Positions 23,426 through 34,900 of a DNA stretch of 64,000 nucleotides are shown here, piece after piece. Position 1 is the first letter of the stretch, and every line of letters starts with the position of its first letter. The translations under genes were made by a program, and so were the position numbers. The stretch comes from Alitta virens. Lineage: Eukaryota; Annelida; Polychaeta; Phyllodocida; Nereididae. The notes beneath the pieces are model-generated. The model ran no database searches, was not told where the DNA came from, and saw nothing but the letters and a program-made list of their open reading frames with translations. The stretch is taken from contig OW028581.1 of the NCBI GenBank assembly GCA_932294295.1, positions 17,156,662 to 17,220,661 on the forward strand, written 5' to 3'.

Positions 23426-26400
23426 TTTATTATTATTATTTTTTTATTAGTACGGGCTTTAACTGCTCTGTATATCTTCTGCCAATAGTTTATACAAATA
23501 ATGTAACGGATGCTGTAAATCGTTCAATACATATATCATATCTATGACACATCAATCCATTGCGATCTGGTCAGAACTCAAACCGTAATGGCTACACTAC
23601 CAAACGACCTTTTGAACTATGTACAAATCCAAGAAAATAAGTAAACAACGGTCAAATACAGGAACAGCCACAGGGTTCTGACCCTACTCCAACCAGTTAT
23701 GTCACATTTTTGTACTATCACCAGATGATCTCCTGTTGGTGCCAAATAGCTACATTGAAAATCCTGCCTACTTGTAAGTTAGAGTGATATGTTTAAGAGT
23801 GAAGACTTTTGCTTTTTTGGTAACAGAAAATTTGGTATGATGAGTCATATCCCTATGTGTCCCATGTTACCTTGGTGAGTCATAACTGTAATCACATCAA
23901 GATGATGACTCATCATGGGCCAGAAACAGCTGTCGCACGGCCTGTCTGGCTGATCTGCCCACTGACTCAGCTGATCAACTGCATTATGCGTTTATGACAC
24001 ATCTTCAGACCTGCTGACTATCATGAGTCATCATACAGCATACACATTTGCAACAGAAAAGATAGGGATTTGCATCACTGATGACTCATCATGCGCAAAT
24101 TTCACTTCATACAGCAGGAATATGTTTCACTCTTACTCATATCACTGTAACTTTCACTGATCAGAAGTTTGACTGATGCCAAAAAAAAAAGGTCTACCGA
24201 ATGAGACATGTTGTACATTTATTTTTTCTGGCATATCTTTCAGGTTTGTAATCCAAGAGACAACAGACCAAAGGGTTAGTTTTTACTTCAGGGCTCCAAG
24301 CAAGGGTATTTACCGTCTGCAAGTGAAAGTTCAGAGATTTCGAAAGAATCTTCGGCCTCATGCTATTTATGAGGAAGAGGCTGTCAAGTTCCTGGTTAGT
24401 CTTTAAGATCTATGTCTTTAGTATACCAACCGTATGACTATGAAGAAGTAGAAGCATAAAATAATTAAAGAACACAAATGGCTGAGTGGTCCAGTGGTCA
24501 TCGGCCTGACTAACTCCGCTGAAAATCCTTGGTTTGAATTCCCATCTGGACACACTTCATCAGTTACATGTTTGAAAATTATGTTCAATTGATATTTTTG
24601 ATTGATTGATTGATGAATTGATTGACTTGTTTAGTCAAACAGAAATGATGAATATGATATACAGCCAATATATTTCCAGTTTAGGGTAGAAAATTGGAGC
24701 AGTTCACATAAGTTTTTTTTGATCCTAACTGACATTTGCTCATTAAAGGTCAGTTGTGATAAACTTTTAATGGTTCTAACTGCATGGAATTTCTTAATAC
24801 AGATCATGTGTGATGAGGCCAAATCACTTCAACCATTTCTGCCAAATTCTGCGCAAGGCTATGGCCCTGGAGTCCACGTCAAGCGATATGGCCTCACTTG
24901 CTCCCAACAAAACGCCATCTTGCTAACGAGAGGTGGATGCATTGAAGTCGTTTTCAAGAAATCTCGTCCTGTCAAATTAGATGCTTCTCTTGCCAACGAT
25001 AAGTTCACTGAAAAGGAACTAGTGAGAGCTGTCTCACTGAAGGAAAAACGAGACCAAATTTTAATTAAATGTAAATTGCCAAAGAGAGGAGAGTATGGAT
25101 TGGAAATATATGCAAGAGATCCAACAGTTGACGATAACTTCCGCACTCTAATCTGCCAGTTTATAGCGCTGTACGCCCAGTCTGATGAAACTCTCGAAGG
25201 AGTCTATGGAAAAGTTTACAATCAAGGCGGAAGAAAAAGAAGAAGATCAAGTGTCAACTACGAGGAAGAAGAAGAAGATGGAGAAGAAGATCAAATAAGA
25301 TCAGCTGAACTAGTCTGCTACAATTATCCAGAGTATCAATATGACATGATATTGAAATCTAAATCATCTGGTAAAAGTTTCTCCTTTTTAAAAAAATCTA
25401 ATATATTCTTAATGCAGTCTGAAGATTATAAATATTTACTTTCAATGCGTAATTCTTTCAATGCTGTGACATGCAATTGTGATATAACTAAGTGACTGCT
25501 ATGCAGCTTGTCCACGATCAGGTTCGGTATATAGGTTTTAGTAAGGACGTACACAATTTTTGAGGACACTCTAAATGAATCAATAACCTGCCAAAAAATC
25601 CCACAAATACTTATCAAAAGCATTATTTCTGGCTGCAATTTTAAAAAAAGACGTGTGGCTGTAGAAAACACTCTAGTTATCATAAAGCATCTATCATTGA
25701 AAAAGACAATGGTTCTTTACTAAATAATAGTTTTCAATAACAGACATCGTATCGCTAAAAATTTCGTAGTTTGGTTTTCACTGGCCATACGGTTATCATG
25801 TTTTCAGGAAGTTAAACTGCACAAATAAAGATTTTTTTTTTTTGTATGACAGTTGCATGGTGATACAAAAGTCTAAAAATTATCCATGTGTGCAGTGGCC
25901 TGACATAACGCTATGTTCGGACAATTTCTAAGTAAAATGTGGCATAGAAAGTGCATATACAGGATACTGGTATGTCATAGATATATGTTGATGGAGCTGT
26001 TACATCCCTAGTTACACCTATGTGGCACTGTTTCTTTCTATATGCATGTATATTTTGTTAATAGCACTGCATATACTTCATTATAAGCATGGACTCCAGG
26101 CGCTGATAATATTGTAATTTTCTACAATTAGTGTTGGTTGTGGGTGGCCCCTCGGCAGCGATGACATGATCATCTTAGAGGGATCACCCTGCTCAATATT
26201 TTATTAAATGAAAATCACTGTTTTAAATTTTTTTTACATAATAATCATTATATGGAGCAAAATAAAATGAATCTGAATCTTAATATACTGTATAACAATG
26301 ATGATAACAATTTGCACACTGATTGTGGACAAGCTGATGCTACAGTGCAGATTGTAGTTGAATTGTGATTTCGTCTTGTACTTTTCTCTTTTACCAGCAA

Positions 26401-28550
26401 CTGTATCATACAGTAAATTACTACAGAAACCTCTGGAGGGGAGAGAAACGGATCACCAGCCAAAAGCAGAAATTATGACACCTCCCAGACCTATGCCAGA
26501 AGAACCGAGGTAATGTTTGTTTTAATACTTTTTTGGCTGATTTTCTAATTGTGTCACATTAATTCACATCAAATTAGGGATTATTTCCAGTATTTCTCCA
26601 AGATCTTCTATTTTTGGAATGTCAACCAACCATGTTTGCTTTTTACTTTCTATTGTTTGTCTCTTTTAATTACAAATGGCCTCAATGGAAAAAATAGCTC
26701 TTGCTGGTTGAGCCACAATTTTAAAATATATTTAATAAAAAGATAGATATAATAAATAGCTGACCATGGAATTAAAATTTCAGCAATGTTATACAATTGT
26801 GGTTCTGAAAATGAAACAGAATATATCAGTTGATGTAAATGGATCAAATTTTGTAACTAAAAATTCCTTAATGGTTCCTCTACATGGCCAAATGTGCTAC
26901 ATGTGTTTTCCATGCATTTGAATAAACGCATGGAAAACGCATGGTTTTCACCTCATTTTAATTAGGCATTTTCCATGCGTTTATCCTTCTCGTGGAAAAC
27001 GCACATAGCACATTTGGCCATGTACACTTTGTTATTATATTTTGTTGCAGTAGCGAGCGACCACCTCCCACAGCACCAGTTGCATCTCCAGAAGGAAAAT
27101 TGACCTGTCCAGTCTGCTTTGAAGACGACAAACAAGTAATATTTAAACTTTCAGTTTTAATTACTTAAAGTGTATTTTTCATCTGACATTAAAAGATTGA
27201 AAGCAGATTTATATGGTGTAATTTAACTTATACACCCCAAAAATCATTCAGGTACCTTTAATTATTTTACAAACATATAACTTTCCATAACTTGCTTATA
27301 ATCATAGCCATGCAAGTTTTCTTAGTAGGGTCTCCCGCAATAATGTAAAATTGTTTTTATCATAATGCTCATTTTCATGTAAAATTGCAAATAAATGTAT
27401 CTGAATCTACATCTGAATCATAGAAACCACTGGGATCGGGCTGCAAATAAAGTTTTATCACTTATATTACAGCGTGGATTTGAAATTCTGAAAGTATCTG
27501 TCAGTGAATAATTTTTTGGTGGGACTGTAGTAAGTTTCATAATAAGTGTTTGGATGGGCATTGGGCCTGGAATCTCCTGGAAGTGTCAAAAATGGACTCT
27601 TGATAAGCCATAAAACGTGGTTCATTCAATCAAATATACTTATGACTATTATCTTGGTTGATTTATTCTAAAATCTTGGTTGGTCACATTAAGCCTTATC
27701 ATCTCATCATTGCATCTGCGACTGGCAGCTGGTCATATAAGTTGACTAAGCTTCAGGCCCGGTAGAATTGAGATATGGACATATACATAGAAATCATCTA
27801 ATAAATGGGTTCAAACAAAGTCTGGTTTTCTAGTGTTGGTGCCAATTTACGAAGCCTTTACACTAGAACAATGCTATAGGCCCCCCTCATTATTACGACC
27901 ACTTCACCGTTGAGTGATTTATAATATTGTTGGTACACTGTAAGAGGGTGAAATATGAGATGATAGATAAATTGCAGCCATAGCTATTCCCTGTGGTCAT
28001 AGCAGTACCCAGATAACCGATACCATTCTAGATATTAAAAAATTTAGAATTGACTCCAAACTTTGGGCCCTTGGTATAAGATAAGATAAGATAAGATAAG
28101 ATAAAACTTTAAAGTCGGTGATGATTGACAACAATAAAATAGAGATATAAAGCTTTTTACCGTCAATAGAATATCAGAAAACAAAATGAAGTTATACACA
28201 AATAATAAAAATGGCAATAAGTGGAAATATAGATAAAAGGTCAGGCATTCTCATTTGCATGACTTTGAATTTTGACTATATTCCAAATTTATTAAACTAA
28301 TTATTATCTGTAATGTTTATCATTATATACTGTATGATCTGCCCGGAAATGCGTATTATTATAAAGTCAATTCAATTCGTGTTTGCTATTTACTTTGCAG
28401 ATCCGTAAGGAAAGCAGGAAAATGATGAGCACCATTTGTGGACATATATTTTGTGATAAGTGCATTGAAGAAACTTTGGAATATAATCCTTTTTGTCCCA
28501 CGTGTCGAAGAGAATTGGGCCACTGGGATATACACCCACTTTACATCTGA
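15403..28550 (+). CDS. KY/hillarin-like protein with C-terminal RING finger, paralogue B (complete)
   Basis: Eleven coding exons: 15403-15543, 18179-18264, 20117-20248, 21622-21750, 22598-22726, 23096-23308, 24244-24394, 24803-25370, 26398-26509, 27051-27135, 28401-28550. They join in frame to 1896 nt (about 631 aa). Start ATG follows a likely 5'UTR acceptor at 15365. Residues ~76-165 are transglutaminase-like; the catalytic His position is Phe143, Asp157 is kept, and no canonical nucleophile Cys is seen. Residues ~165-205 hold the KY/hillarin FYFIPEPEHLIYSHFPEDPAW segment, ~206-515 two beta-rich repeats, ~471-492 a basic RKRRR cluster followed by a Glu-rich run, and ~517-572 a Pro-rich linker. 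The RING is C573-x2-C576, C595-G-H597-I-F-C600, C603, C614-x2-C617, all eight ligands present. This predicts an E3 ubiquitin-ligase module on a pseudo-transglutaminase scaffold; substrate and location are unknown. Confidence 0.87.
16060..16868 (+). mobile_element. LINE 3' remnant (C-terminal RT tail plus 3' end), in gene B intron 1
   Basis: Around 16490-16610 the + strand encodes LKYMGPKLRNTFSKKFKSEN, a stop, then REIKRFLLHNE. This matches the conserved tail of many CR1/L2/jockey-type ORF2 proteins (I-x-Y-x-G-P-K-L-W-N ... F-K-x-x-L-K-x-x-L-L). Downstream sequence ends in AATAAACTGAAACTGAACC-type short repeats near 16840-16868, like a LINE tail. The 5' boundary is uncertain. Confidence 0.55.
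17310..17368 (+). repeat. Short solo fragment of the foldback arm repeat
   Basis: Two CACGACAGTGAATTTCGC units followed by ATCCCCC resemble the arm repeats at 6000-6120. Located in gene B intron 1, without visible termini. Confidence 0.5.
17757..17940 (+). mobile_element. tRNA-derived SINE, copy 4
   Basis: A box TAGCTCAGTGG, B box GATTCAATTCCC, complete body and a short CCACCACC tail, in gene B intron 1. Confidence 0.8.
18630..18789 (+). repeat. Minisatellite of CACTGTGACTTCCTGTGAC-type units
   Basis: Degenerate ~20-bp units containing CTCACTGTGACTTCCTGTGA repeat across about 150 bp, immediately left of the hAT insertion and resuming briefly after it. Confidence 0.75.
18790..19897 (+). mobile_element. 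hAT-type non-autonomous transposon with 8-bp target duplication
   Basis: The left end CAGGTTTGGGGTCAAGTAC and the inverted right end CAGGCTTGGGGTCAAGTAC match at 18 of 19 bases. CCTCACTG is duplicated at 18782-18789 and 19898-19905. CAGG-type termini and an 8-bp duplication are hallmarks of hAT elements. The subterminal region is rich in CAAGTACTTG-type words. No transposase; the interior is AT-rich. Inserted in a CACTGTGACTTCC minisatellite within gene B intron 2. Confidence 0.9.
20193..20750 (+). repeat. 62-bp tandem repeat, 9 copies, made from the end of gene B exon 3 plus its splice donor
   Basis: The unit starts GAGAGATTCTCGAATGG and ends GGCAAGGTGAAA; nine 62-bp units run without gaps. 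Unit 1 is the last 56 nt of coding exon 3 plus the first 6 intronic bases, so the other eight are intronic copies of exon sequence, each with the same GCAAG/GTGAAA donor. Units differ by very few bases, so amplification is recent. Reading past the first donor gives AGG TGA, an immediate stop, so only the first donor preserves the protein. Confidence 0.95.
22210..22388 (-). mobile_element. tRNA-derived SINE, copy 5 (reverse)
   Basis: Reverse complement of the same family: the tRNA-like head is at the right end (GAGCTAGGCTCTCACCC), the B box reads GGGTTCAATTCC on the minus strand, and the CCAC tail is at the left. Located in gene B intron 4. Confidence 0.8.
23841..24088 (+). promoter_or_regulatory. 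Cluster of six AP-1/CNC-type TGASTCA motifs in gene B intron 6
   Basis: TGAGTCA at 23841-23847, 23876-23882 and 24024-24030; TGACTCA at 23906-23912, 23963-23969 and 24082-24088. The site at 23963 continues to TGACTCAGC, a Maf/Nrf-like half. Six in 248 bp is far above chance. A regulatory role is inference; a decayed short repeat built on GATGACTCATCAT is the alternative. Confidence 0.45.
24478..24640 (+). mobile_element. Second tRNA-like SINE family, one copy
   Basis: TGGCTGAGTGGTCCAGTGG resembles an A box and GGTTTGAATTCCC a B box, about 40 nt apart, followed by an unrelated body and a (GATT)n tail near 24600. It lies in gene B intron 7. Only one clear copy is seen, so the family call is tentative. 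Similar B-box-like words occur near 21980 and, reversed, near 36690. Confidence 0.45.
26881..27024. mobile_element. Palindromic MITE, copy 1 (gene B intron 9)
   Basis: TIR TACATGGCCAAATGTGC and its inverse at the right end; inner arms carry CATGCGTTTATCC and GGAAAACGCA words that also pair. A terminal TA fits a Tc1/mariner-type TA target. It ends 26 bp before the acceptor junction of the first RING exon (27051). Confidence 0.8.
27300..27425 (+). mobile_element. LINE/SINE-type 3' tail in gene B intron 10
   Basis: GCAAATAAATGTATCTGAATCTACATCTGAATC has the form of an AATAAA plus (ATCTGA)n retroelement tail. Similar tails occur at 26258-26282 (AAAATGAATCTGAATCTT) and 12105-12135 (GAAATAAATGATTCTGATTC). 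Only the 3' ends are recognisable. Confidence 0.4.
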
Positions 28551-31500
28551 CTTCATTATATTTGACATAAAATATTATAATTATGATGATTTGCTTTTGA
28601 ATTTGATTTATTTATGTTTTAAGTGAGACATTGGTGCAATCAGGTGATTGAGAAATTGATGTAATGTTTTTGCTCCTGTTTACCAAATTAATCTGGATAC
28701 CATGCATATGAAAAACATAATTAATTTCAAAATCGTATATTCTGGCATGGGAAAGTATTTTTATCATTGGTGATAAATACATCTATTAATAACAAGAGGA
28801 CGACATGTTAAATGCTCCCAACCCAGTGTTGGCAGAAGGAATGAGTTGACAAGTAGGCATTGAGTTTCACAAGTGATTTATCTAACATTGGCTGACTTTC
28901 TTTCTGTTAAAACATCACAAAAAGTTAAACGGTGATTAGATCACTCTGCAGATAATCCTGACCACCAAATGTAAAAACCAAATGAAAAACCAGTGTCCAA
29001 TGGATTTTTTGTAAAATCAAATTTGACTATCATAACCAATTTTTTATTTTTTTTAAATCCATTGGTTTTTTTTAACAAACACGTTTTTCCCCCAATTTTA
29101 TTTTATAGTAAGGTTTTGACTTAAGATTATCGATATTCATTTTATCCTTAAGACATAATTAAGGTTTGTATCTAAATAAAGGTTTCAAAATATTGTGATA
29201 ATTGCATGACATTTGTTCTTGGGTAGCTATTTTCAAACATTCTCCACAAGATCTGAATTTCCCTTTCACGACCTTTACATACACAGTTAAATTCGAAAAT
29301 TCTAAATTTAAGCATGACATGTCTTTAGTATGTTTGCTCTATCCATCGTGCGTGACATAAATTTAAGGGATTGACTTTCCCATGTAATACTCCAAAGGAT
29401 GCAAGAAGGCAATAGATCAGAAAAAAATTAAAACAAAAAAAACGTATCTTATATAAACAATTTACTCGTAGAACGTCCGCCAAATTTATTTTAAGCATGT
29501 TTAAACTGAATCTTGATAATACATAATGGGATCGACAATGAATGGTAAGCAATACAATTCTTTCAATCTCAAAATTCCTACGAGCAATGATGAGGTCGCT
29601 TTTACAAGATCTTATTGAAGTAGAAAATTATTAGTGACAGTTGGTGAAATACTACGCCATCTGGTGCTAAATATAGCATAACATGAGATCAAGCCAAACC
29701 TACGCACATATACATGCAAATCAATTATTGATTTATCAGCTCTGAAGATATCCATGATAATGAAGCAATGATAATGCCGATAGCTTGTGATCATGAATCA
29801 ACCATGTGAGGATCTGCTATGTCATTAAAAACCTGCAAAAATGTATCCGATAAAGCAAAATAATCTTTGAACCTTTGACCTAAGTATTCCAATGATAATG
29901 ACCTTTGACCCCATAGGTCACATCATCTCCCCATATCAAGATGGCCTCTGTCTCTCACTAAAGTCATGATTTTTTCTATTTATACTTTTATCCGGAATTT
30001 AAGCTTGTGTCCATGGAGACTTTAACATGCTTGTTGCCATGGCAACCATTATTTACGGTGAAGTATAAATGGTCTAGTACATGACTATTCTGGGCAAAAC
30101 GCAATATTTTGAATTTTAAGACATTGTAGTTTCAATGCAGGTCCATTTGATAATACTGAAAATGTGAAGGAACAGAAACATTTCACAAATGTTGCCATGG
30201 TTTTCACATTTTCAAAGATACATTTCATTCTAGGTTATAATTCTTATATAATTAAAAAGCAGTCTTTTTATGAATGCATGACAAATCATTGGGAGAAATA
30301 AAAAATTTCAATTTTTTGCCCTATCACCATATAGGTCAATTATTCAGGTGACGTTGAAAAGTTGCATAAAGTTCTTCAGATAATGGCATGTTTTTAGCTC
30401 TGGCACTTATGTATAAACATGGCCACTAGAAGGCGCCACTGAGGTGCTGGAACCACATTGCTGAGGTATGGCATCTTTTTGTATTGAGCCTTTTAACTTA
30501 TGGAAAATTGAGAGAAATCTCAAATATAATTTATTGAAAAATTGAGGGTCTAACCTCAGTCAACATTCTGTTTGTTGCCATGGAAACTATTTGTTTGTGG
30601 CACCTCAAAATTTGTTTTTTTATCTTACTGAGACAAACAACTAGCTATCCTGTGGTGTATGACATTTTGCAATCTGCGAAAATTCATAGGTCACCTTTTG
30701 CAGGTTTCTACAAGCAGATTCTTAAACCATTGTTGAGAAATTCAATTGTATTTTAACGCGTTTGTTTAATTGATCGATAATTGTTTAGATGATCGAAGTC
30801 ATGTGATAAAATGACTTGCCATTCTGCGATAATATATGTTGTGCTGCTGTCCATATATGTGTACTCGTTTAACCCACTTATAGAAGATTACAAAGGTATT
30901 TTCACACTTGTTTTGATGCGTTCTTGTATAACACATTTTTAATATAAACGTGATCAATGTGAAAGGTCATTGTGTCAGTTCTATAACATTCACACCCGAG
31001 ATACAACAGTTCTTTTGCTGCTGAATTTTGCACCTCTTGATCACTGCTGAAGTAAGTACACGAATTAAGTACATGAGAACTATTATAACCAATGTCCTGT
31101 CGTTTCTAACAGTGCTGTGTCAAAAACTGGGTTAGCCTTTATAATATATACACTACAAAGTGTAAGAGAAAATAAACAAATTGTCTGGAATGTTACAATG
31201 TAACTGGAAAGCAACAGTAGATATGTAGAGATGATCAAATATAATTACAAGAATCTAAACTGAGAGTCATGTCTGGACAGGACTGTGTCAACAAAGCTAA
31301 TCAAAGGGCTGGTCAGTTCAATTGTGACCAGGGACCCGAAAATAATAGCATACTGTATGATGTCACTACAGCCACAGATGGATATACACAGACTGGACAG
31401 TTCTTCATTAATATAAGTCATTACCCGTCATTTTAGGGTGTGTTTTGGGCGAAAATAAGTGTACTTTGCTATATTAAGCCACAATCATAACAATCGCTAG

Positions 31501-31930
31501 GGATGACATTGTGATTGGCATGAACCACAAACAAGCATTTTTAAAATATGCGTTTCCAATTTCTAGACATTTTACAGAATATTTGGATTTATTCAGTGTA
31601 ATTTAAATGAAGCAACATGCTGTGAATCACCAACCCTGAACAGGCTTAGGCCTACATTGGTTCAATTGCACTGTCTTCTCTGGCTATTACTTCACAACAT
31701 TGACTGCTTGGTTCACTATCTCTCTATAAAATAAATAAACTTCACCTAGTATTTAATTTTTCATGCCATAAAAAACCAATATGTAAACAAACCAAGTGAT
31801 AACGGATGATCTGATTGGCTGGTACAAATAACAGACAATGTCCGATTACTAACACAGAACTATGCCAGCAGCTACTCCGATTTTTTTCATGGATCATTAA
31901 GATGAAATTAAAAGAAGTGCGTTTTTTTTT
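28551..31930. other. B-C spacer: no gene seen
   Basis: 3.4 kb of AT-rich sequence without coding signal. It contains the X-box palindrome, the DR1-like site, and at 31706-31818 a repeat (CTATCTCTCTATAAAATAAA) that recurs at 33830-33905 in gene C intron 4; its right-hand part recurs near 56217. The gene C promoter presumably lies here. Confidence 0.6.
30033..30046. promoter_or_regulatory. Perfect RFX-type X-box palindrome upstream of gene C
   Basis: GTTGCCATGGCAAC is a perfect 14-bp palindrome fitting the RFX consensus (GTTGCC-N2-GGCAAC), about 1.9 kb before the gene C ATG. Half sites (GTTGCCATGG) recur at 30192 and 30573. A nuclear-receptor DR1-like TGACCTTTGACC lies at 29899-29910. Function is unproven. 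Confidence 0.35.
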
Positions 31931-31943
31931 TGCAGATTACAAC

Positions 31944-34900
31944 ATGGGGAACACAGAACATAAAATAAAGTCTGACATGCCTCCTCCAGTTCCCACAAAG
32001 ATTTTGAAAAAACACATTTTTGCTGATCCAGATTTCTTCAAAGAAGTTGATGACTACGCTGTTACTGTAAGTACTTGGAAAATATCTAATCATATCCAGA
32101 GTCTATTGTTTGTTAATAAATGAGTCAGTTTTACAATAAACCAAAAAAATTATAATTATTATTTTTACAATAAACCAAAAAAATTATAATTATTATTATA
32201 TTCCTATTTTAACATGGGATTAGGCTAATTCTATGTCGATGCAGAATGGACTCAAGACTTCATACAACTATAAATTAAGTTATAAGAACAATCTATTCAG
32301 TCATTGTATTATAATGAAACTCTAGTGAGTAATACACCAAAAGCTTGCAATTTAAGTAACATCAAGTTGGCTAGGGACTCCTGTAACTGTCTTAAAAATG
32401 CTGCTCACCGTTTTCACTTTGACTAGTTGAGCCAATACCAGGAACCATATTTGATGTAGTTGCTGTGATGCTCTCTGCAAATTTTAAACAGTAATATAGT
32501 CAACCCTGATTTATCCACACACCTCCGTCCCCCAGTTAACTGTGCGGATAAATGAGGGATCCGGATAACTAAAATATATATAAATGCACTAAATAGATTT
32601 GTTCCCAGCCAATTGTGTGCGGATAGCGAGAGACTGAGGCCCGGATAAATGAGGGTTGACTGTATGTGTATTTATACAGATTGCCAAATATGAGTTCACA
32701 GTGACCCGGGCGGAGGTGAAAAATCTGTTAAAACAAAACTTCGACGATATACAAAAAGCAAGGTAGGTGTTTTAAATATAACTCTGTATTTTATTTAAAT
32801 CATTGGAGATAGTTTTCAATGGATATTTTCAACTGTGAATGTGCTCTAAGAGAATATACTCCAATAATTCTGCTGTATTTTATCATGCTCAGAAATGTAT
32901 ATACTTTGCATCTAATTTCCTCACCTATTTAATCATTAATTTTATAAAATTCTTTACATATGTATCTATTTTCTATAACAATATTTTCGAGTTTTTAAAC
33001 TTTTTAAACTTTGTCATAAAATATATATATATATTTTTAATTAGGGAAAAGTACAGATATACATTGTTATACGCATGTACATTATATTTCATTACAGGGC
33101 AATCTATATTTGGATGAAAGCAAACATAATGCGCGAATATAACACTTCTATTTCTCGGCGTGAAAAATTTAACAATTCCGAAGACATGACAAAAATGTCA
33201 GCAAAATGTGCAAAGGCTTTTGAAAACATGGCATCGTAAGTTGACAATATGTAATTTTTTAACAATATCTACTTAGATAATTAGGCCATTTTTACCAGGA
33301 ATTAAATAATGGTAGCTACCTGGTCGGTTTAGAAAAGAATAGAATAGAATGGAAGAATAGAATAATCTTTATTTAAAGTCGACATAAGACAACAATAAAA
33401 TTAGCTCAAAGAGCTTTTGATCGACTGTATGTGTGCAAAAATAAAACATAGGCTGCGCTGCAGCTAAACCCTCAGCGAATCCCACATAGCATACAGGCAT
33501 TAAAGTTGTTAAGTCGGCAGCACAAATTTTGTGCATAATCCAATGATCAATCTTGGCATTTTCAGTTTTGCTGGCATGCATTGTGTCCAAGTACCTGGCT
33601 GGGTTAAATCATGCAATAAAATTGAAGAAAAAGTCACGGGACAGCCAATAAATCACACGTGGAATGCCATATACATCGATGGAGATTGGCATATCATTGA
33701 CTGCTACTTTGGTACAAGGTACATATAGTTAAAGCTGGGTTGTCACTCAATATGACAGTGGCAAAAATATATTGCATTCACTTCATGGTCATCTTAATAC
33801 TGATTACCTACCATCAAGAGCCTTGCTTGGTTCACTATCTCTCTATAAAATAAATAAACTTCGCCTAGTATAAACAAACCAAATGATGACGTCACAATAC
33901 TCAACAATGGGTGATGATGCATTTCCATTGTATTTCCAATGTTTCGGTCTTGATTTCTTTCAATAAATCTTCTCCTTTTTTTTTTTCTTTTTTTTTAATT
34001 AATAAAATCATTTGATCAAGGCACACAAAAAATGTGTAAGCTAATGAATCTATCAGGCTACACATTTTTCGAGTGCCTTGATCAAATAAGGTAATTTTAA
34101 ATCATTCGATTAAGTTTTAGAAAATAGTAATTTTGACAGGCAGTGGATCTTTAATTAAGAAGAGATTTGTCAAAATATTATTTGGTCTAGAAAAAAGAAA
34201 TAAGTTGTGGGTTCAGCTCCGGTTTTTCAATGTACAATTGGATCCCAAAATGCACACGACCATTTTGAATCTTGGTATCCAGTGGCAACAGTATTCATAC
34301 TGGAATTTCGCTGTTCATATTGACTGCATGTTATTAGCATGACTTACCTTTCAGGTCTGATCCATCTTTTCAAGCATTATACTTTTTGCCTGATCCGGAA
34401 CAGTTCATCTTCAGTCATTTGCCAGAGGATCCAGCCTGGCAACTGTGCAATAGGATTCGCAGCAATTCGGAGTGAGTTGAAAATGTCTCACAATACATCC
34501 TATTACCTTAAGAATACACTAATATGGCCCATTTACTGCCATACAATATAATTTTGGTCCATGAAAACAATATGGAATTGTAAAGTATAGTGTTTTCTGG
34601 TAAAATTGATTTTTATATGTATCCAGTTTCAATCACTTTTACCCAAGTTAGACTATAAGAAAGACATTTTAAAACATAATTGTTAGTCCTCGTTTGCTCT
34701 GTATTTTGCAGATTTGATAACTACCCAAAGGTCTTCCCTGCATTTTTCGCAACTGGGATGCAGTTCCTCCAACAGAAACAAGGTATAATCTACACTCACA
34801 ATGGAATCCTGACCTTGACCCTTGGAAGGACAAAACCATCTGCCGTTTCATTCAGAATTTATTATGGCGTTGGAAGGCAAGAAGCCATGGAAGGTGTGCC

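Noticed and set aside
31944..32066. N-myristoylation of genes C and D (both start MGN)
   Set aside because: The residue usually required to be small (position 6) is His in C and Arg in D, so the motif is poor.
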